Assembly: GCF_002994745.2 (NCBI RefSeq)
Contig: NC_037094.1
Span: 27,378,956 to 27,442,955, forward strand
Source: Rosa chinensis
Taxonomy: Eukaryota; Streptophyta; Magnoliopsida; Rosales; Rosaceae
Length of the DNA: 64,000 bases
Direction of reading: 5' to 3'
The notes under the pieces were generated by a model. The model did not search any database. It was given only the letters and a program-made list of their open reading frames with translations, and was not told the DNA's origin. The translations under genes and the position numbers were made by a program. The stretch's first letter is position 1; every line of letters starts with the position of its first letter. Below are positions 34,488 through 44,529 of the stretch, in pieces.

Positions 34488-35330
34488 TTTTTTTTTTTTG
34501 AGTAAAAGAGGTAATCTCATTATGTAATTCAGTAAGCAGTACAAAAACGATCAATCTTTATGGGGTCAACATAAAGAACCGTTTCGTAGAAACTACTACA
34601 AAGCCACCCTAATAAAAGAGCAAACAAACTAGTAATTTCCCAGCACACCCACCTTTTAGGATTAAGCCAAAAACAAAGAAAAGTAGAGCCCCGAAGAAGA
34701 TTAAATTGATGATGAGGACTCTCTTTTCTTTGCGATCTCTCCCACTCAATGCAAGAAAAAAGTAGGCCCATCATCCTTTTGTAAAGAAGAATGAAAGCCC
34801 ATAAATAAATTAAAAATTGAAAACCTAATAATGCTATATGGGCCCAAACAAACCAAGCCCACATCTTCAAAGCCCAGAATTGGGAAATCCTAGTAGGCCC
34901 CCAGTGGTAAAGGCCCAAATCCAACTGTGGCTGCTGCCGCCACCAGCGACAGGCCTTTAGCCGCACTCCCAGTGCCGCCTCCAACACCGGAAGCTCGATC
35001 CAGTACTCGGGCATCATACTTTGCCTCTGTAAGCCAGAGGGCGTAGTCAATTGCTCTTGGCTTCCACAATCTCCAGCACACAGCTACACCAGATAAGATC
35101 CGGTGGAAGCCCATATCACCCACAACATCAATACCCAGCGTATCCACGCCGCCACCATCACCAATCAGATCACCCACTTGCCACCAACTTCGACTGTCTC
35201 AACAAGGGGAAAAGGTAGGCTAAAGCCTAAAAGCAGAGAGCTCCGACGGAGAAGCCCGCCAGAACCACCAAGGTTTGGACCATAGAGAAGGGCTGGTCCT
35301 TTCTTCCTGATCGCAAGTACGTCGCCGCCG
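34488..35330 (-). mobile_element. Probable 3' end of a LINE-like element
   Basis: On minus this reads through partly open sequence (173-residue frame 35050-34529) to a short 3' UTR. It ends ACCTCTTTTACTC plus a run of A (T-run 34488-34499 on plus), the form of a target-primed retroposon 3' end. The middle is clearly less A/T-rich than its surroundings. I find no diagnostic reverse-transcriptase or RNase H motif and no target duplication, so identity as a LINE is a guess. A processed cDNA of a host gene is the alternative. Confidence 0.35.
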
Positions 35331-36246
35331 CCAATGGGTGAACTCTCTTTTGACAGACAAAGGGTTAAGCAATTTTTTTAAAGTATTATTTTTTTCTTTT
35401 ATTTTTATTTTTCTATTATTTAAAAATAAAGAATTAAGTGAGTGCAAATCACACAAGTCGATCTCCAAAAATATATCAACTTCTTGAAAAATGAAGGGAA
35501 TAGTTATTAGAAGAGCACACCCGTCCCCCTGTAAAAGATACACTTAAAAAATTTATAGAGGTTGATTTAACTATTTATGTTACTTGAGATGAGTTTCCTA
35601 AGCTCTTGGATCGGCCGATCGGGCATGTGCAAGCATTTCTTTTTCGCTTAATGGTGTGTCACATTTAAGAAAAATATTAATTTTTAAATTTTTTTTTTTT
35701 TTTATGAGAATGAATGACAATTTTATAGAAGTTAAATACAATGAGTATAATTTGGAGCTAATACAAAAGAAATAAATGAAGAGGGAAGTATCCTACTAGT
35801 TCACCATTTGATGAAAATCAATCAAATTGAAAAGTTCTGGTCATCCATCAAATAATTGACAATTCATCTTGTGATTCATAATCATGTTTGATGCTGTTGA
35901 AAAACTAAATAATTTCTGATTTAAATGAGCTTTTGCAGTGATGATCTTTTAAGAGTGATTTAATTTAAACAATTTTAATTGTTCGTTAATCCAAAATAAA
36001 GTGAACGAGTCTCGTAGTTGAAAAAATCCTCTAGTCATTCTAGAGAAAGTTTGTAGATCAGAAAGTTTTGGTCCAACTAAGAAGAGTACATACAAAACAT
36101 GGTCAAGCTTTAATGAGTAACCATTTTTTCTTCATCCTTGGTTGCATACTACGACTTCTGATTAACTTGAAAAAACAAATTCGAAATCAACAATAGTTTC
36201 TCATTTTCCTGAAAATTTTCTTTCACTTGCATCCAACCTCTAAACT
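35331..36246. other. Spacer without recognisable features
   Basis: A/T-rich, with a T-run at about 35688-35703. Nothing identified. Confidence 0.4.
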
Positions 36247-36336
36247 AATTGGAGAAGCTCTGTTTGTAGAGGTTTTGTTTTTTCAATGTTGTTTGTTATT
36301 TCTGTCATAAAAAAAAAAAAAAAATTGGAGAAGCTC
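36247..36336 (+). mobile_element. Micro-retroposon, 62-bp insert, perfect TSD
   Basis: AATTGGAGAAGCTC occurs at 36247-36260 and 36323-36336 without mismatch. It encloses 62 bp of T-rich sequence that ends CTGTCAT plus about 15 A. The size is far below any SINE. Confidence 0.75.
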
Positions 36337-36587
36337 AAATTATTGACGTCAGTGATGAAAAATGATATTGAGCTGGGATGATGCCAACTTGGAGTCTTGG
36401 ACCATGCATCTTTAATCCTTTATCCTCAATCAAATACATGTTCTTTGTCAGAGCTTATATTATTGCTCTTCAAGATTATTTTCTATTAACTTAATTTGAC
36501 AATCCGATCAAAAACAAATTGACAAAAAGAAAAAAATAATAGAGGGAAAATAATTTCGTCTCCTTTCGTTTCTTGTGAACAGAAAAA

Positions 36588-36629
36588 GATTAATAAGTTT
36601 TTTTTTTTGTCAAATGGATTAATAAGTTG
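36588..36629 (-). mobile_element. Micro-retroposon, 17-bp insert, minus orientation
   Basis: GATTAATAAGTT is repeated (36588-36599, 36617-36628) around a 17-base insert. On minus the insert reads CATTTGAC plus nine A. It is the mirror-image orientation of the other short poly(A) inserts. Confidence 0.55.
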
Positions 36630-36655
36630 ATTGATGACATTTTCTCCTATAATAA

Positions 36656-36700
36656 AAGGAGATATAGCTTTCAAAAAAAAAGAAGGAGATATAGCTTTCA
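36656..36700 (+). mobile_element. 18-bp duplication around a poly(A) insert
   Basis: AAGGAGATATAGCTTTCA is repeated exactly (36656-36673, 36683-36700) around AAAAAAAAG. It may be an even shorter poly(A) insertion or a simple templated duplication from break repair. Confidence 0.45.
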
Positions 36701-36863
36701 ATAAGGCTGGCCAACCGAAACCAAACCTACATGATTAGGTCAACCTTGATAAAACTTGTCTCACCCCTAATCTGTGGCCTCCATTAAGAGTGGAGAGTAG
36801 ACATGACAATTTTCCTTGCAAAATTGGAACTTCGTCCCTAAAGTTGGGTAACATACTTTATAT

Positions 36864-37080
36864 GGAGAATTCCACAAATTGTCACTCAACTATGACTCAT
36901 TTGACACTTTGGTCACTGAAGTTTTAAATATATCACTTTGGTCACTCAATTATTACACTGTCAATCACTTAAGTCACTTTGTTAATTTTTTTTCATTAAA
37001 AAAAATTATAAAAAATACTTTTTGGGTGACTTAAGTGATTGACAGTGTAATAGTTGAGTGACCATTTGTGAAATTTTCCC
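36864..37080. mobile_element. MULE-type MITE, 217 bp
   Basis: The left end GGAGAATTCCACAAATTGTCA and the inverted right end (GGGAAAATTTCACAAATGGTCA read inward) share about 32 bases. A second inner pair is ACACTGTCAATCACTTAAGT. Flanks ACTTTATAT (36855-36863) and TACTTATAT (37081-37089) suggest a 9-bp duplication with an indel. It is non-coding and could fold into a hairpin. Confidence 0.75.
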
Positions 37081-37101
37081 TACTTATATATGTATGTGTG
37101 T

Positions 37102-37104
37102 GTA

Positions 37105-37136
<32 letters not shown>
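37102..37136. repeat. (GT)n(TA)n microsatellite
   Basis: A GT run followed by a TA run, about 35 bases in all, just right of the MULE MITE. Confidence 0.85.
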
Positions 37137-37137
<1 letters not shown>

Positions 37138-37139
37138 TT

Positions 37140-38343
37140 TATTTTTTTTATTTTAAGGGTCATGATAGAATTTTGAGCATATGTAAACAATGAATGGTTG
37201 AAATTCGTGTCTAACGTCGTCTAAACTAAAGAGTGCGCCACTCCATTAGTTGTCTAATTTTATTGTGGAGCTAGTGTGACACTTCTCTAAAAAACAATTA
37301 CATTATAATAAAAAGACTTCAACGATATGTATTTGCTACATTTATTTATTTATTTTTAATAGGAAGACGATAATATATTGAGAATAAACACATGACGTCT
37401 CACCTGAGTAAAGTTACCCGTTCTTCAATGCAACTGGTTCAAAATGGATTTACCTTAAATCGACAATACTCAAGATTTGAAAATTTTGCGTAGCTCTAAC
37501 TAACAAAAAAAAAAAAGATTAGTAGGCCAAATTCATCATCGAAACATCTTGTCTAGGTTGCTTGTTAAACAAAGTCTCCATACCCACACCTTCCAAACCT
37601 TGTCCTGCTAAAATCGTCGAGCCAAGACAGTCATACCATCGATCTCATCGAACAAGAGTGAGAACGAAAAAGAACACCACCACCAGCACCTTCATAAGCA
37701 TTATATTCGAGAGTATAGATCATGAATAAAATTTATGAAAAGATATTATATATCTCCAAAACCAGAGCCATTAAAACCAACCACGCCTACAACCTTGCCC
37801 TAAAAACCACCAGACAAAACCCCATTCGAGATCCCATGATTGAAACCACCACCACCACGGCTCCCAGAGACAGACATCCACCATTTAATTCCATAAAGCC
37901 AAATTCTAGACATCACCCCAATAGGGCCAGATTACATCTGAAGAAGCTCATATAGTAAAAAGACCATGGAGAAAAATAACTATAAGAAGCGTGCTAAAAC
38001 CCTCACGAAAGCACATGACCGGAAATGATCTCAATACTCGACGACCAACTCAAAGAATTTACTACATTTATATGTGTTTATGATAAATAAACTAAATTTG
38101 TAAAGAACAAATATAAGACCAGGCAAAGAGCTTCATTGTATGAAGTTTTAGGGCAGTTGGATAATAATGTCACTATATGAAGTTTTGGTTTAATGTCTCT
38201 TCCATTGTGTTTTTTTTCCTTCTTTTTTAACTGAGTTTTAAATCTCTTACGAAATAAAAACAAAACAAAAAAGTGAAATGGAGTACTATAGACATATGTG
38301 TAAAGAGTAAATATACTCCCAATTTCTTGTATTAGCTAATCAA
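37140..38343. other. Spacer; short frame of doubtful meaning
   Basis: A frame at 37722-37955 is Thr/Pro/Arg-rich and resembles no family that I know. The surrounding 37560-38050 is less A/T-rich than the rest and may be a worn gene or element piece. Nothing firm. Confidence 0.3.
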
Positions 38344-38388
38344 CAAGTCGATCGGAGATCAAAAAAAAAAAAAAAAAACAAGTTGATC
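38344..38388 (+). mobile_element. Micro-retroposon, 25-bp insert
   Basis: CAAGTCGATC (38344) and CAAGTTGATC (38379) match at 9 of 10 bases. They enclose GGAGATC plus a run of 18 A. Confidence 0.5.
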
Positions 38389-38402
38389 ATTTGGTTTAGG
38401 AA

Positions 38403-38433
38403 TGCTGTCTTTTTTTTTTTTTTTTTTTTTTTT
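38403..38433. repeat. Poly(T) tract
   Basis: About 30 consecutive T after GTC. No paired flanks found. Confidence 0.8.
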
Positions 38434-38780
38434 ATTCCTAGGGGTTTGGGAAATTGCTCAACCTTGGTTTCCTTCATTCGTTCAACTCATCTCGTACGAT
38501 AGTGCCCCCGCATCGGTGCTAATTTTTGGTCTCGTTGGATTGAGGCAGGTGAAGTCGGACGATCTTTCTGCTTTCTAGAGTTTAGCTGTTTCTTTGTGGG
38601 TGGATCTACGGTGGCTGGTTCTGAGTTACCTCAAATAGCGCAAACAACAACAATGATGCTTGTTTTTTTGATTAATAGGTAGATTAGTTTAAAACTACTA
38701 TATTTCAGTATTGAACTAATTTACCACTACATTAAACTAAATTTAGAATGTATCGTAAGATAAACTCTTAGTTTATTAAT

Positions 38781-39694
38781 AGAGTTTTTCTATTAGAATC
38801 TTCAAATTTACTCACTTGACCTCTATGCTTTTTACACCTCTTATCAAATTTTCAAATACTAAATTTACTCACTAAACCTCACTAAACTTCCTCAAATAAC
38901 CTCACTCATATAATTTGCAGATAAATTATTATCTTTAAAATAAAAATTTTAATCATTTCAATGATTCGATCACTCTATAAATCTTAACTAAATATACATT
39001 TCTTAATCAAACTTGAATTTTAAAAATTAATGTCCAATCAATAAGAAAATGCCATTAACTATTTTTTTTTTCTATTTTAGCTGTGCAAAAAAAAATGAAA
39101 AAATCATTTGTTTTATTCTCAAAAAAAAAATCACTTGTTTTTTAATGTTTATTTTTTTCTGTAATTTTTGTACCACATGATTAATTATTTAAATATTTTT
39201 AGTTTTTTTTTTCAAATCGATTGACTTAGATTCAGGTCATAAATCATAAGAGGATTTATTTTGTTTTCTCTCACTAATATGCGTTCAACATATATATCAT
39301 ACATTTTTATGTCACATGATCTTAATCATATTTTTAATTCTTATTAAATATATATGAATGCTTTAATGACTATGTAGTGAAATTGAAAAATGAAAATAGA
39401 TAAGAAAAATAATAAGAAATACAATATAATATTATTGAATTGGAAAATCTATATAAAACAAATATAATATTATTGAATTGGAAAATCTATATAAAATAAA
39501 TATAATATTATTGAATTGGTATAATTATTGTCCTTGATAGTCATTTTATAATCAATATAAAATAAATATAATATTATTGAACTGGTATAATTATTGTCCT
39601 TGATAGTCATTTTATAGTATGTTATATATGTCATTTAATAATTCATTTTATGAGGTCAAGTGAGCATATTTGGAGGTCCCAATAGAAATTCTCT
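38781..39694. mobile_element. Inverted-repeat element of about 914 bp
   Basis: Ends AGAGTTTTTCTATTAGAATC and, inverted at the right, AGAGAATTTCTATTGGGACC. The match continues through CAAATTTACTCACTTGACCTC / CAAATATGCTCACTTGACCTC, about 45 bases of TIR. No coding frame is present. No ordinary target duplication is seen because both flanks are the 117-bp repeats. Family not assigned. Confidence 0.6.
39421..39620. repeat. Tandem repeats inside the TIR element
   Basis: A 38-bp unit (AATATAATATTATTGAATTGG core) occurs at about 39423, 39461 and 39499. It merges into a ~66-bp unit (TGGTATAATTATTGTCCTTGATAG core) present twice. Confidence 0.75.
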
Positions 39695-39810
39695 TTTTGA
39701 TTAATAGGTAGATTAGTTTAAAACTACTATATTTCTATATTGAACTAATTTACCACTGCATTAAACTAAATTTAGAATGTACCGTAAGACAAATTCTTAG
39801 TTTATTAATA

Positions 39811-40300
39811 ATTTTTCCTCCTTAGTTAAGAAAACAAATAGAAGATGATAGTTGATCGATCAATCGACCAATGGGAGGAGTGCAAAATATGCAGCATGTG
39901 CACATCCGCACCTGATTTTGTGACTTTTTAACAATTTGTACTTCATGAAAACAGAATAAGTGAGATTAGCAGTTGGGACAAAGTCTGATTAGGACACGAG
40001 AGTATAGAGACCTCAAAATACGTCATTTCTTAATATATGTCATGTTCATAGTCACAGACTTCAATAAAATACCAAAAACCCAAAGGAAAAAAAAGAAGAG
40101 AATATGAAATTGACATATTTGCCCGAAACAACAACACTAATAATGAGGGACAATTAACGATTTAAATATTATGGTGAAAAGGAAATAATTAAGCCAGAAA
40201 AGAATAATTAATATGAGAAATGATAAGACCAAAGGGAGCAAGAAAACGAAAGGAAATAAAAAGGAAAGAAGCAGGTGGGTTCCTTGCACCCAACGCATCT
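39811..40300. other. Upstream region of the PLATZ gene
   Basis: A/T-rich, then turning G/C-richer from about 40270. No clear TATA box can be placed. It presumably holds the PLATZ promoter. Confidence 0.35.
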
Positions 40301-40394
40301 CCCTCAGCTTCGGGCTCGGACTCAGCTGCGGTTCACGGTCCAGGCTCGAAACTCAGCTTCGGTTGTGGACTTCGTGTGAAGATAAGAACGACCC

Positions 40395-40548
40395 ATCTCC
40401 TCTCTCTCTCTCTCTCTTCTCTTCTCTTTCTAACGCACTCCTATACAAGAACCCATTCCTTCCCACACCGCCTCCACTCTTTTTTTCTCTTCTTCTCTAT
40501 TAACCTAAAAAACTCGTCTCTCTTTTTCTTTCTCTAGAGCTCAAAGCC
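40395..40548 (+). promoter_or_regulatory. Pyrimidine-rich leader (Y patch) of PLATZ
   Basis: A (CT)n run and further C/T-rich sequence about 150-300 bases before the start codon. Such Y patches are common at plant transcription starts and in 5' leaders. The exact start is not determined. Confidence 0.4.
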
Positions 40549-40701
40549 TTTGCCTTTTCTTGCATTGAGTCTCTGTTTCTTACACTGCTTTCGTTGTGTT
40601 TCGACATTGAGCAAAACAGTGTTTCTTTCGGTTTGTTCAAGCTGGCGATCGAGAACCAGGACAGTGGTGTCAGAGAAATCAAGCCCAAGAGTAGGAGAAT
40701 C

Positions 40702-42314
40702 ATGGTATGAAGCTGCACTAGTTCTTGATTTGGTTTTATGGGTTTTGGTTTTTCTTGCATTTGGGATTTTGGGTTGGAATGCTCTGTTTTCTGGTTTGAT
40801 TCTTTGCAATGGGCTGTGGGATTTGACTGTGTTCTTTGAAAAAACTTGTAGCATTTTCTTTGTGGGTTTTGTTTGTTATGATTTGGAACACTGTCTTCTG
40901 GTGTGGGCTTTCTGGTTTTGCATTCTTGCATTCAAGTTTGGGCTCCAATGCTCTGTTTTTAGCTTGAGTCTTTACAATGGGTGGTTGGTTTTGAGTTTTG
41001 ACTGTGTTTTATGTCGATTTTCATTGATGTTCTTTGTGGGTTCGGTCTGTTCTGACAGTCTCAGTTGGTTTTTGACTTTGAATAGGGTGCTGGAGGTCCT
41101 GATGAGGAAGACAACAGGTGGCCGCCATGGCTGAAGCCTCTGCTCAAAGAGAGCTTCTTTGTTCATTGCAAGTTACATGCCGATTCTCACAAGAGTGAAT
41201 GCAATATGTACTGCTTGGATTGTATGAATGGCCCTCTCTGCTCTCTCTGCCTTGCCTACCACAAGGACCATCGTGCTATTCAGGTGTTGATTTTGAACTC
41301 CAAGCCATTGCTAAATGATTGTTCTCTTTTGGCTTCTGATTCTTTCTTTTTTCCTTTTCTGTAACTGTGAAAATCCCGCTTTACCAAACTATCTTTGGGA
41401 AAGTTGAACAAAAAGGGAATTTCTCTTCTGATGAAGAAAACACATTTGGCTTTTGTAATCAATTTTTGAAATCTAATCGCATTCATTTTGTTCTGGATTA
41501 CTTTATCCTCAATTTCTGATGAGTTTTTTTTTTTGAATGACAGATAAGGAGGTCTTCATACCATGATGTGATTAGAGTGAATGAGATTCAGAAGCATCTC
41601 GACATCACTGGAGTCCAGACCTACATTATTAACAGTGCTCGAGTCGTTTTCCTGAATGAGAGGCCTCAGCCTAGGCCCGGGAAAGGAGTCACCAATACCT
41701 GTGAAGTCTGTGAGCGAAGCCTTCTTGATTCGTTCAGATTCTGCTCTCTTGGTTGCAAGGTATTACAACAATGTCTCTATCTCTTCACATTTTTCTTAAT
41801 TTTTCCACAGTTTGGTTGCCTATGTCCATTGAGAAATCAATGTGGGAAGAAAAAAGAATAATTTAGCGCCCATTGTTTTTGTCACCAAGTAATCAAACCA
41901 ATGAAGTCATAGTAATTGTCATCGTTCGTTTGGTTGATTAGTTTATTTTGAGTTTGACTTTTCCAATAGCATTGCATTGAATTTTTCCTTCAATTTCCCA
42001 ACAACCAAACATATTCGCAATGTGAATATTGGCTCTTCTGGGTCATTGAATGTTGTCTAATCTTTGAATGTCATCAATTTCAGATTGTGGGTACTTCCCA
42101 GAATCCACTAAAGAAAATGAGAGCCAGGCTAATGGGTTCCGACTCCGAGGACTCATACAGCAGCAGTAGCAGCCATGGAAGGTTCTCCAACAACAAAGTT
42201 CAGAGCTTCTCGCCATCAACACCACCCCCAACTTCCAACAACTACCGGACGGCCAAGAGGAGGAAGGGAATTCCCCACAGGGCACCAATGGGAGGACTAA
42301 TCATAGAATACTAA
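40702..42314 (+). CDS. PLATZ: PLATZ-family zinc-dependent transcription factor
   Basis: Four exons join to 648 bases (215 residues): 40702-40704, 41086-41283, 41544-41759 and 42084-42314. Every intron has GT...AG ends. Exon 1 supplies only the ATG, followed at once by the GTATGA donor; exon 2 starts [20 protein letters not shown], the family's usual N-terminus. Residues about 24-60 hold the first zinc site (C and H of CKLH, then [12 protein letters not shown] and HKDH). Residues about 115-140 hold the second (C-x2-C-x10-C-x3-C in [19 protein letters not shown]). A Ser-rich linker leads to a basic [14 protein letters not shown] tail, a likely nuclear signal. PLATZ proteins bind A/T-rich DNA in the nucleus and mostly repress transcription. 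Length and motifs are normal for the family. It is the only intact host gene in the window; its target genes cannot be read from sequence. Confidence 0.95.
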
Positions 42315-42894
42315 GAGGATCCCTAAAGCCCCCCATATAAGCTTTGTATTTCTAGTTTATCACCTTAATGCCCCCGCATATACAAAGTTAGTTGCAGCAA
42401 TGCCCTTCCGAACACTTGTGCTTTTCGCCAAAAGGCCGTGTTTGGAGCTAAGTTAAACTAGTAGTGCCCACTTAGCTTTCTGGTATTGTGTACATAGAAG
42501 CCAATATGGGAAGTGCAAGTGTTGGGTTAAAGTATAGAGAATAAGACACAAAGTGCCAGTAGGAGGAGCTCTGCAGGACCAAGAAGGAAACACAAAAAAA
42601 AAAATAATGATGCTAGTGTTCTGAAAAATATTAGGGTGGTTTTTAGAGTGGTTATACATAAGTTTTGAGTCCAAAAATGTAAATATTGGGTTTTCTTCTC
42701 TTCTCTTTTGCTAGAGAGGTTTACAGAACTAGGGCAAAGTCAATGTACTCCTTGGCCAAGGGGGAATGTCTATATATGGAAAATGAAATAATAGAGTTTA
42801 TAATTTGTATTTTTACGCTGTGTTTAATTTTTTATTTATTTTTTATAGTGGTGGTAGTGACTTTTTTCGAATATGTGGGTTCGCTTTGGCTGGT
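42315..42894. other. PLATZ 3' untranslated region and spacer
   Basis: Probable 3' UTR. A canonical AATAAA is not obvious; AAATAATG (about 42602) and AATAATAG (about 42788) are weak candidates for the polyadenylation signal. Confidence 0.35.
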
Positions 42895-42925
42895 GTGTGG
42901 GGTGGGGTGGGGTGGGGTGGGGTGA
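42895..42925 (+). repeat. (GGGGT)5 G-quadruplex-capable tract
   Basis: Five consecutive GGGGT units give five runs of four G one base apart, enough for a stable intramolecular quadruplex on the plus strand. It lies about 580 bases after the PLATZ stop codon. It is not the plant telomere repeat (TTTAGGG). Confidence 0.85.
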
Positions 42926-44330
42926 CGGGACTGTCAACCACAGTCTGCCACATGTCGGTTTGGCATTGGTGGTGGCAAAGTAAGGCGGTCCTGATTCTCG
43001 GTATCATAAAGGAGGTCTGAGGTCTTCAGCCGCCCTCCGTTTTTATTTGATAATTAAATGGGTGGGAAATTCGGAAAGGCGGTTCCTTTAGCAAATTGGT
43101 TTACGTCTCTTTTGGTGGGACCATCTCTGCACTCAAATCCGGCCGTCAAATGAGCGGGCACGGCGATGGTGGTTTTGATGTGTCCCTAGTGGACGATGAT
43201 GGTGGGGACACATGGACAGCGACTGGTTGCCTTGGTGAATAAGTTCAGTTTTTTGAGTCAATTTCTTTGGTATTAAAAAAAAGAAATTTCGAGTCAAATT
43301 TGGTGAATAATTCTGTTTTCTTAATTCCTTCTAGATCTATATCATCAGGGTGTACGGTTGAGAATTGCCTCTTTTTGTAGGATGCATTTTGGAACTACTG
43401 TTGGATCCAAGACCGTTACTATCGAACTTCCAATAAAAAAAATATATAGAATAAATTATCGGGTCGATTATTCCAATATACGTGGAACTTTTAATTTGAG
43501 ATTTGGAGTTAAATAAGAATATGTCGCTCTGCTTTTAAGATAAGATTCATCTGGTTTTCGCTTTGCTTTTTAGACAGACTGTTTTGTTTTATGTTTTGCT
43601 TGTGCACAAATGGGCACGATTCCCTCTCCCTCAATCACAGTAACAACTTCAGATGAGTGGTTACTAAAACTTCGGGTACTAAATGGAAAATATCTAAAAT
43701 CTGAATCACAATAAGGAATGCAAATAAGAAATGTTAAACATTTGCAGATGAAGCATATTGTTTTCAAAACCATCTAATCTATATTACCAAACAAGAAAAT
43801 TTAATACATTATGACCTTAAGACTAAAACAATGTGCATAGGTTGGCATGAACAGCCACGTTATTGTCCGTAGCTAGTTCTTGCCCTAATCTAGGTAGTAT
43901 CTCAGCCAAGTAACGATTTAATATGTAACAATAAATTTTGTTTGCTAATGAAATCCCGACCACATCTTCAACCCAAACCCTTGACCCCTTCTTTTCCTCG
44001 GTCTAACTCTTGCTTCTCTGATGTTCGGCGCAGAAGGTAAAATGGCCAAGTGGTGGTAGCGTCGACGAAGTGACAGGTGGTGGTGACCGGCTTTTCCGGT
44101 ACGAAATTTCATGTTTTGGAGAAGAGGCAAGGGGGCAGTGAGCAGAGAGAAATGACTCGTCGCCTTACTGGTGCAGCTTTGGGATGGGCAATGTGCCTCG
44201 TTTCTCATTTTCGGTGAAAGAAACGCCGCCACGTGTCGGCGAAAGTTGGAGCTGTTTGCTTCTCTTTCCAAATGTGTCGCCGTCGGCACACGGTTGTAGA
44301 ACATTCCTGTACACTACAAAAGCCTAATTG
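42926..44330. other. Spacer; G-box near 44229
   Basis: The first part (42926-43230) is G/C-richer but has no credible gene. Later sequence is A/T-rich. GCCACGTGTC at about 44228-44237 is a G-box (CACGTG core). It stands about 110 bases upstream of the orphan ATG at 44341 and could belong to a promoter. Confidence 0.35.
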
Positions 44331-44340
44331 TTGAAGGACA

Positions 44341-44397
44341 ATGGGTCCCCGGCCTAGAAACCCTAATCGTGCTGATGACAGAAGAAAAGGAAGTGGT
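44341..44397 (+). CDS. Possible orphan first exon
   Basis: The ATG opens MGPRPRNPNRADDRRKGSG, a basic Pro/Arg-rich stretch, and runs straight into a good donor (AGTG|GTAAGT at about 44395). The upstream 300 bases are G/C-richer than the surroundings and hold a G-box. I do not recognise the protein and find no matching second exon before the next MITE at 45953. It is a remnant of a lost gene, or a chance frame. Confidence 0.3.
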
Positions 44398-44529
44398 AAG
44401 TTTCACAGGGTTATTGGGTTTGATGGCTTTACTGCTTTAGGATTCTGTGGCAAGCAAAACGTGATAAAATACTATTATGGCGTAAATGTTTCGGAATATA
44501 GTTTAGCTACGATACAAAGAAATCAATAA

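Larger units (their letters stand above)
38664..39810. repeat. 117-bp direct repeats bracketing a TIR element
   Basis: The segment beginning TTTTTTGATTAATAGGTAGA occurs at about 38664-38780 and again at 39693-39810 with about six differences. Between them lies an element with inverted ends. The direct repeats lack the TG...CA ends of LTRs. They look like a duplicated host segment, or an older repeat, rather than retrotransposon LTRs. Confidence 0.7.

Noticed and set aside
38664..39810. LTR retrotransposon with 117-bp LTRs
   Set aside because: The direct repeats lack TG...CA ends, primer site and polypurine tract, and the interior has inverted termini instead.
40213..40537. Frames of ~100 residues upstream of PLATZ
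   Set aside because: They lie over the pyrimidine-rich leader (Ser/Leu repeats from CT runs) and lack any domain.
40550..41134. A 194-residue frame with apparent membrane helices overlapping PLATZ
   Set aside because: It reads straight through the PLATZ start exon and T-rich intron 1 in another frame; the hydrophobicity comes from T-rich intron codons.
42895..42925. Telomere-like G-rich repeat
   Set aside because: The unit is GGGGT; the plant telomere unit is TTTAGGG. There is no array, so not an interstitial telomere.
43945..44304. A 119-residue minus frame
   Set aside because: Basic and Ser/His-rich without a domain; lies over what looks like an upstream region for the plus-strand orphan exon.
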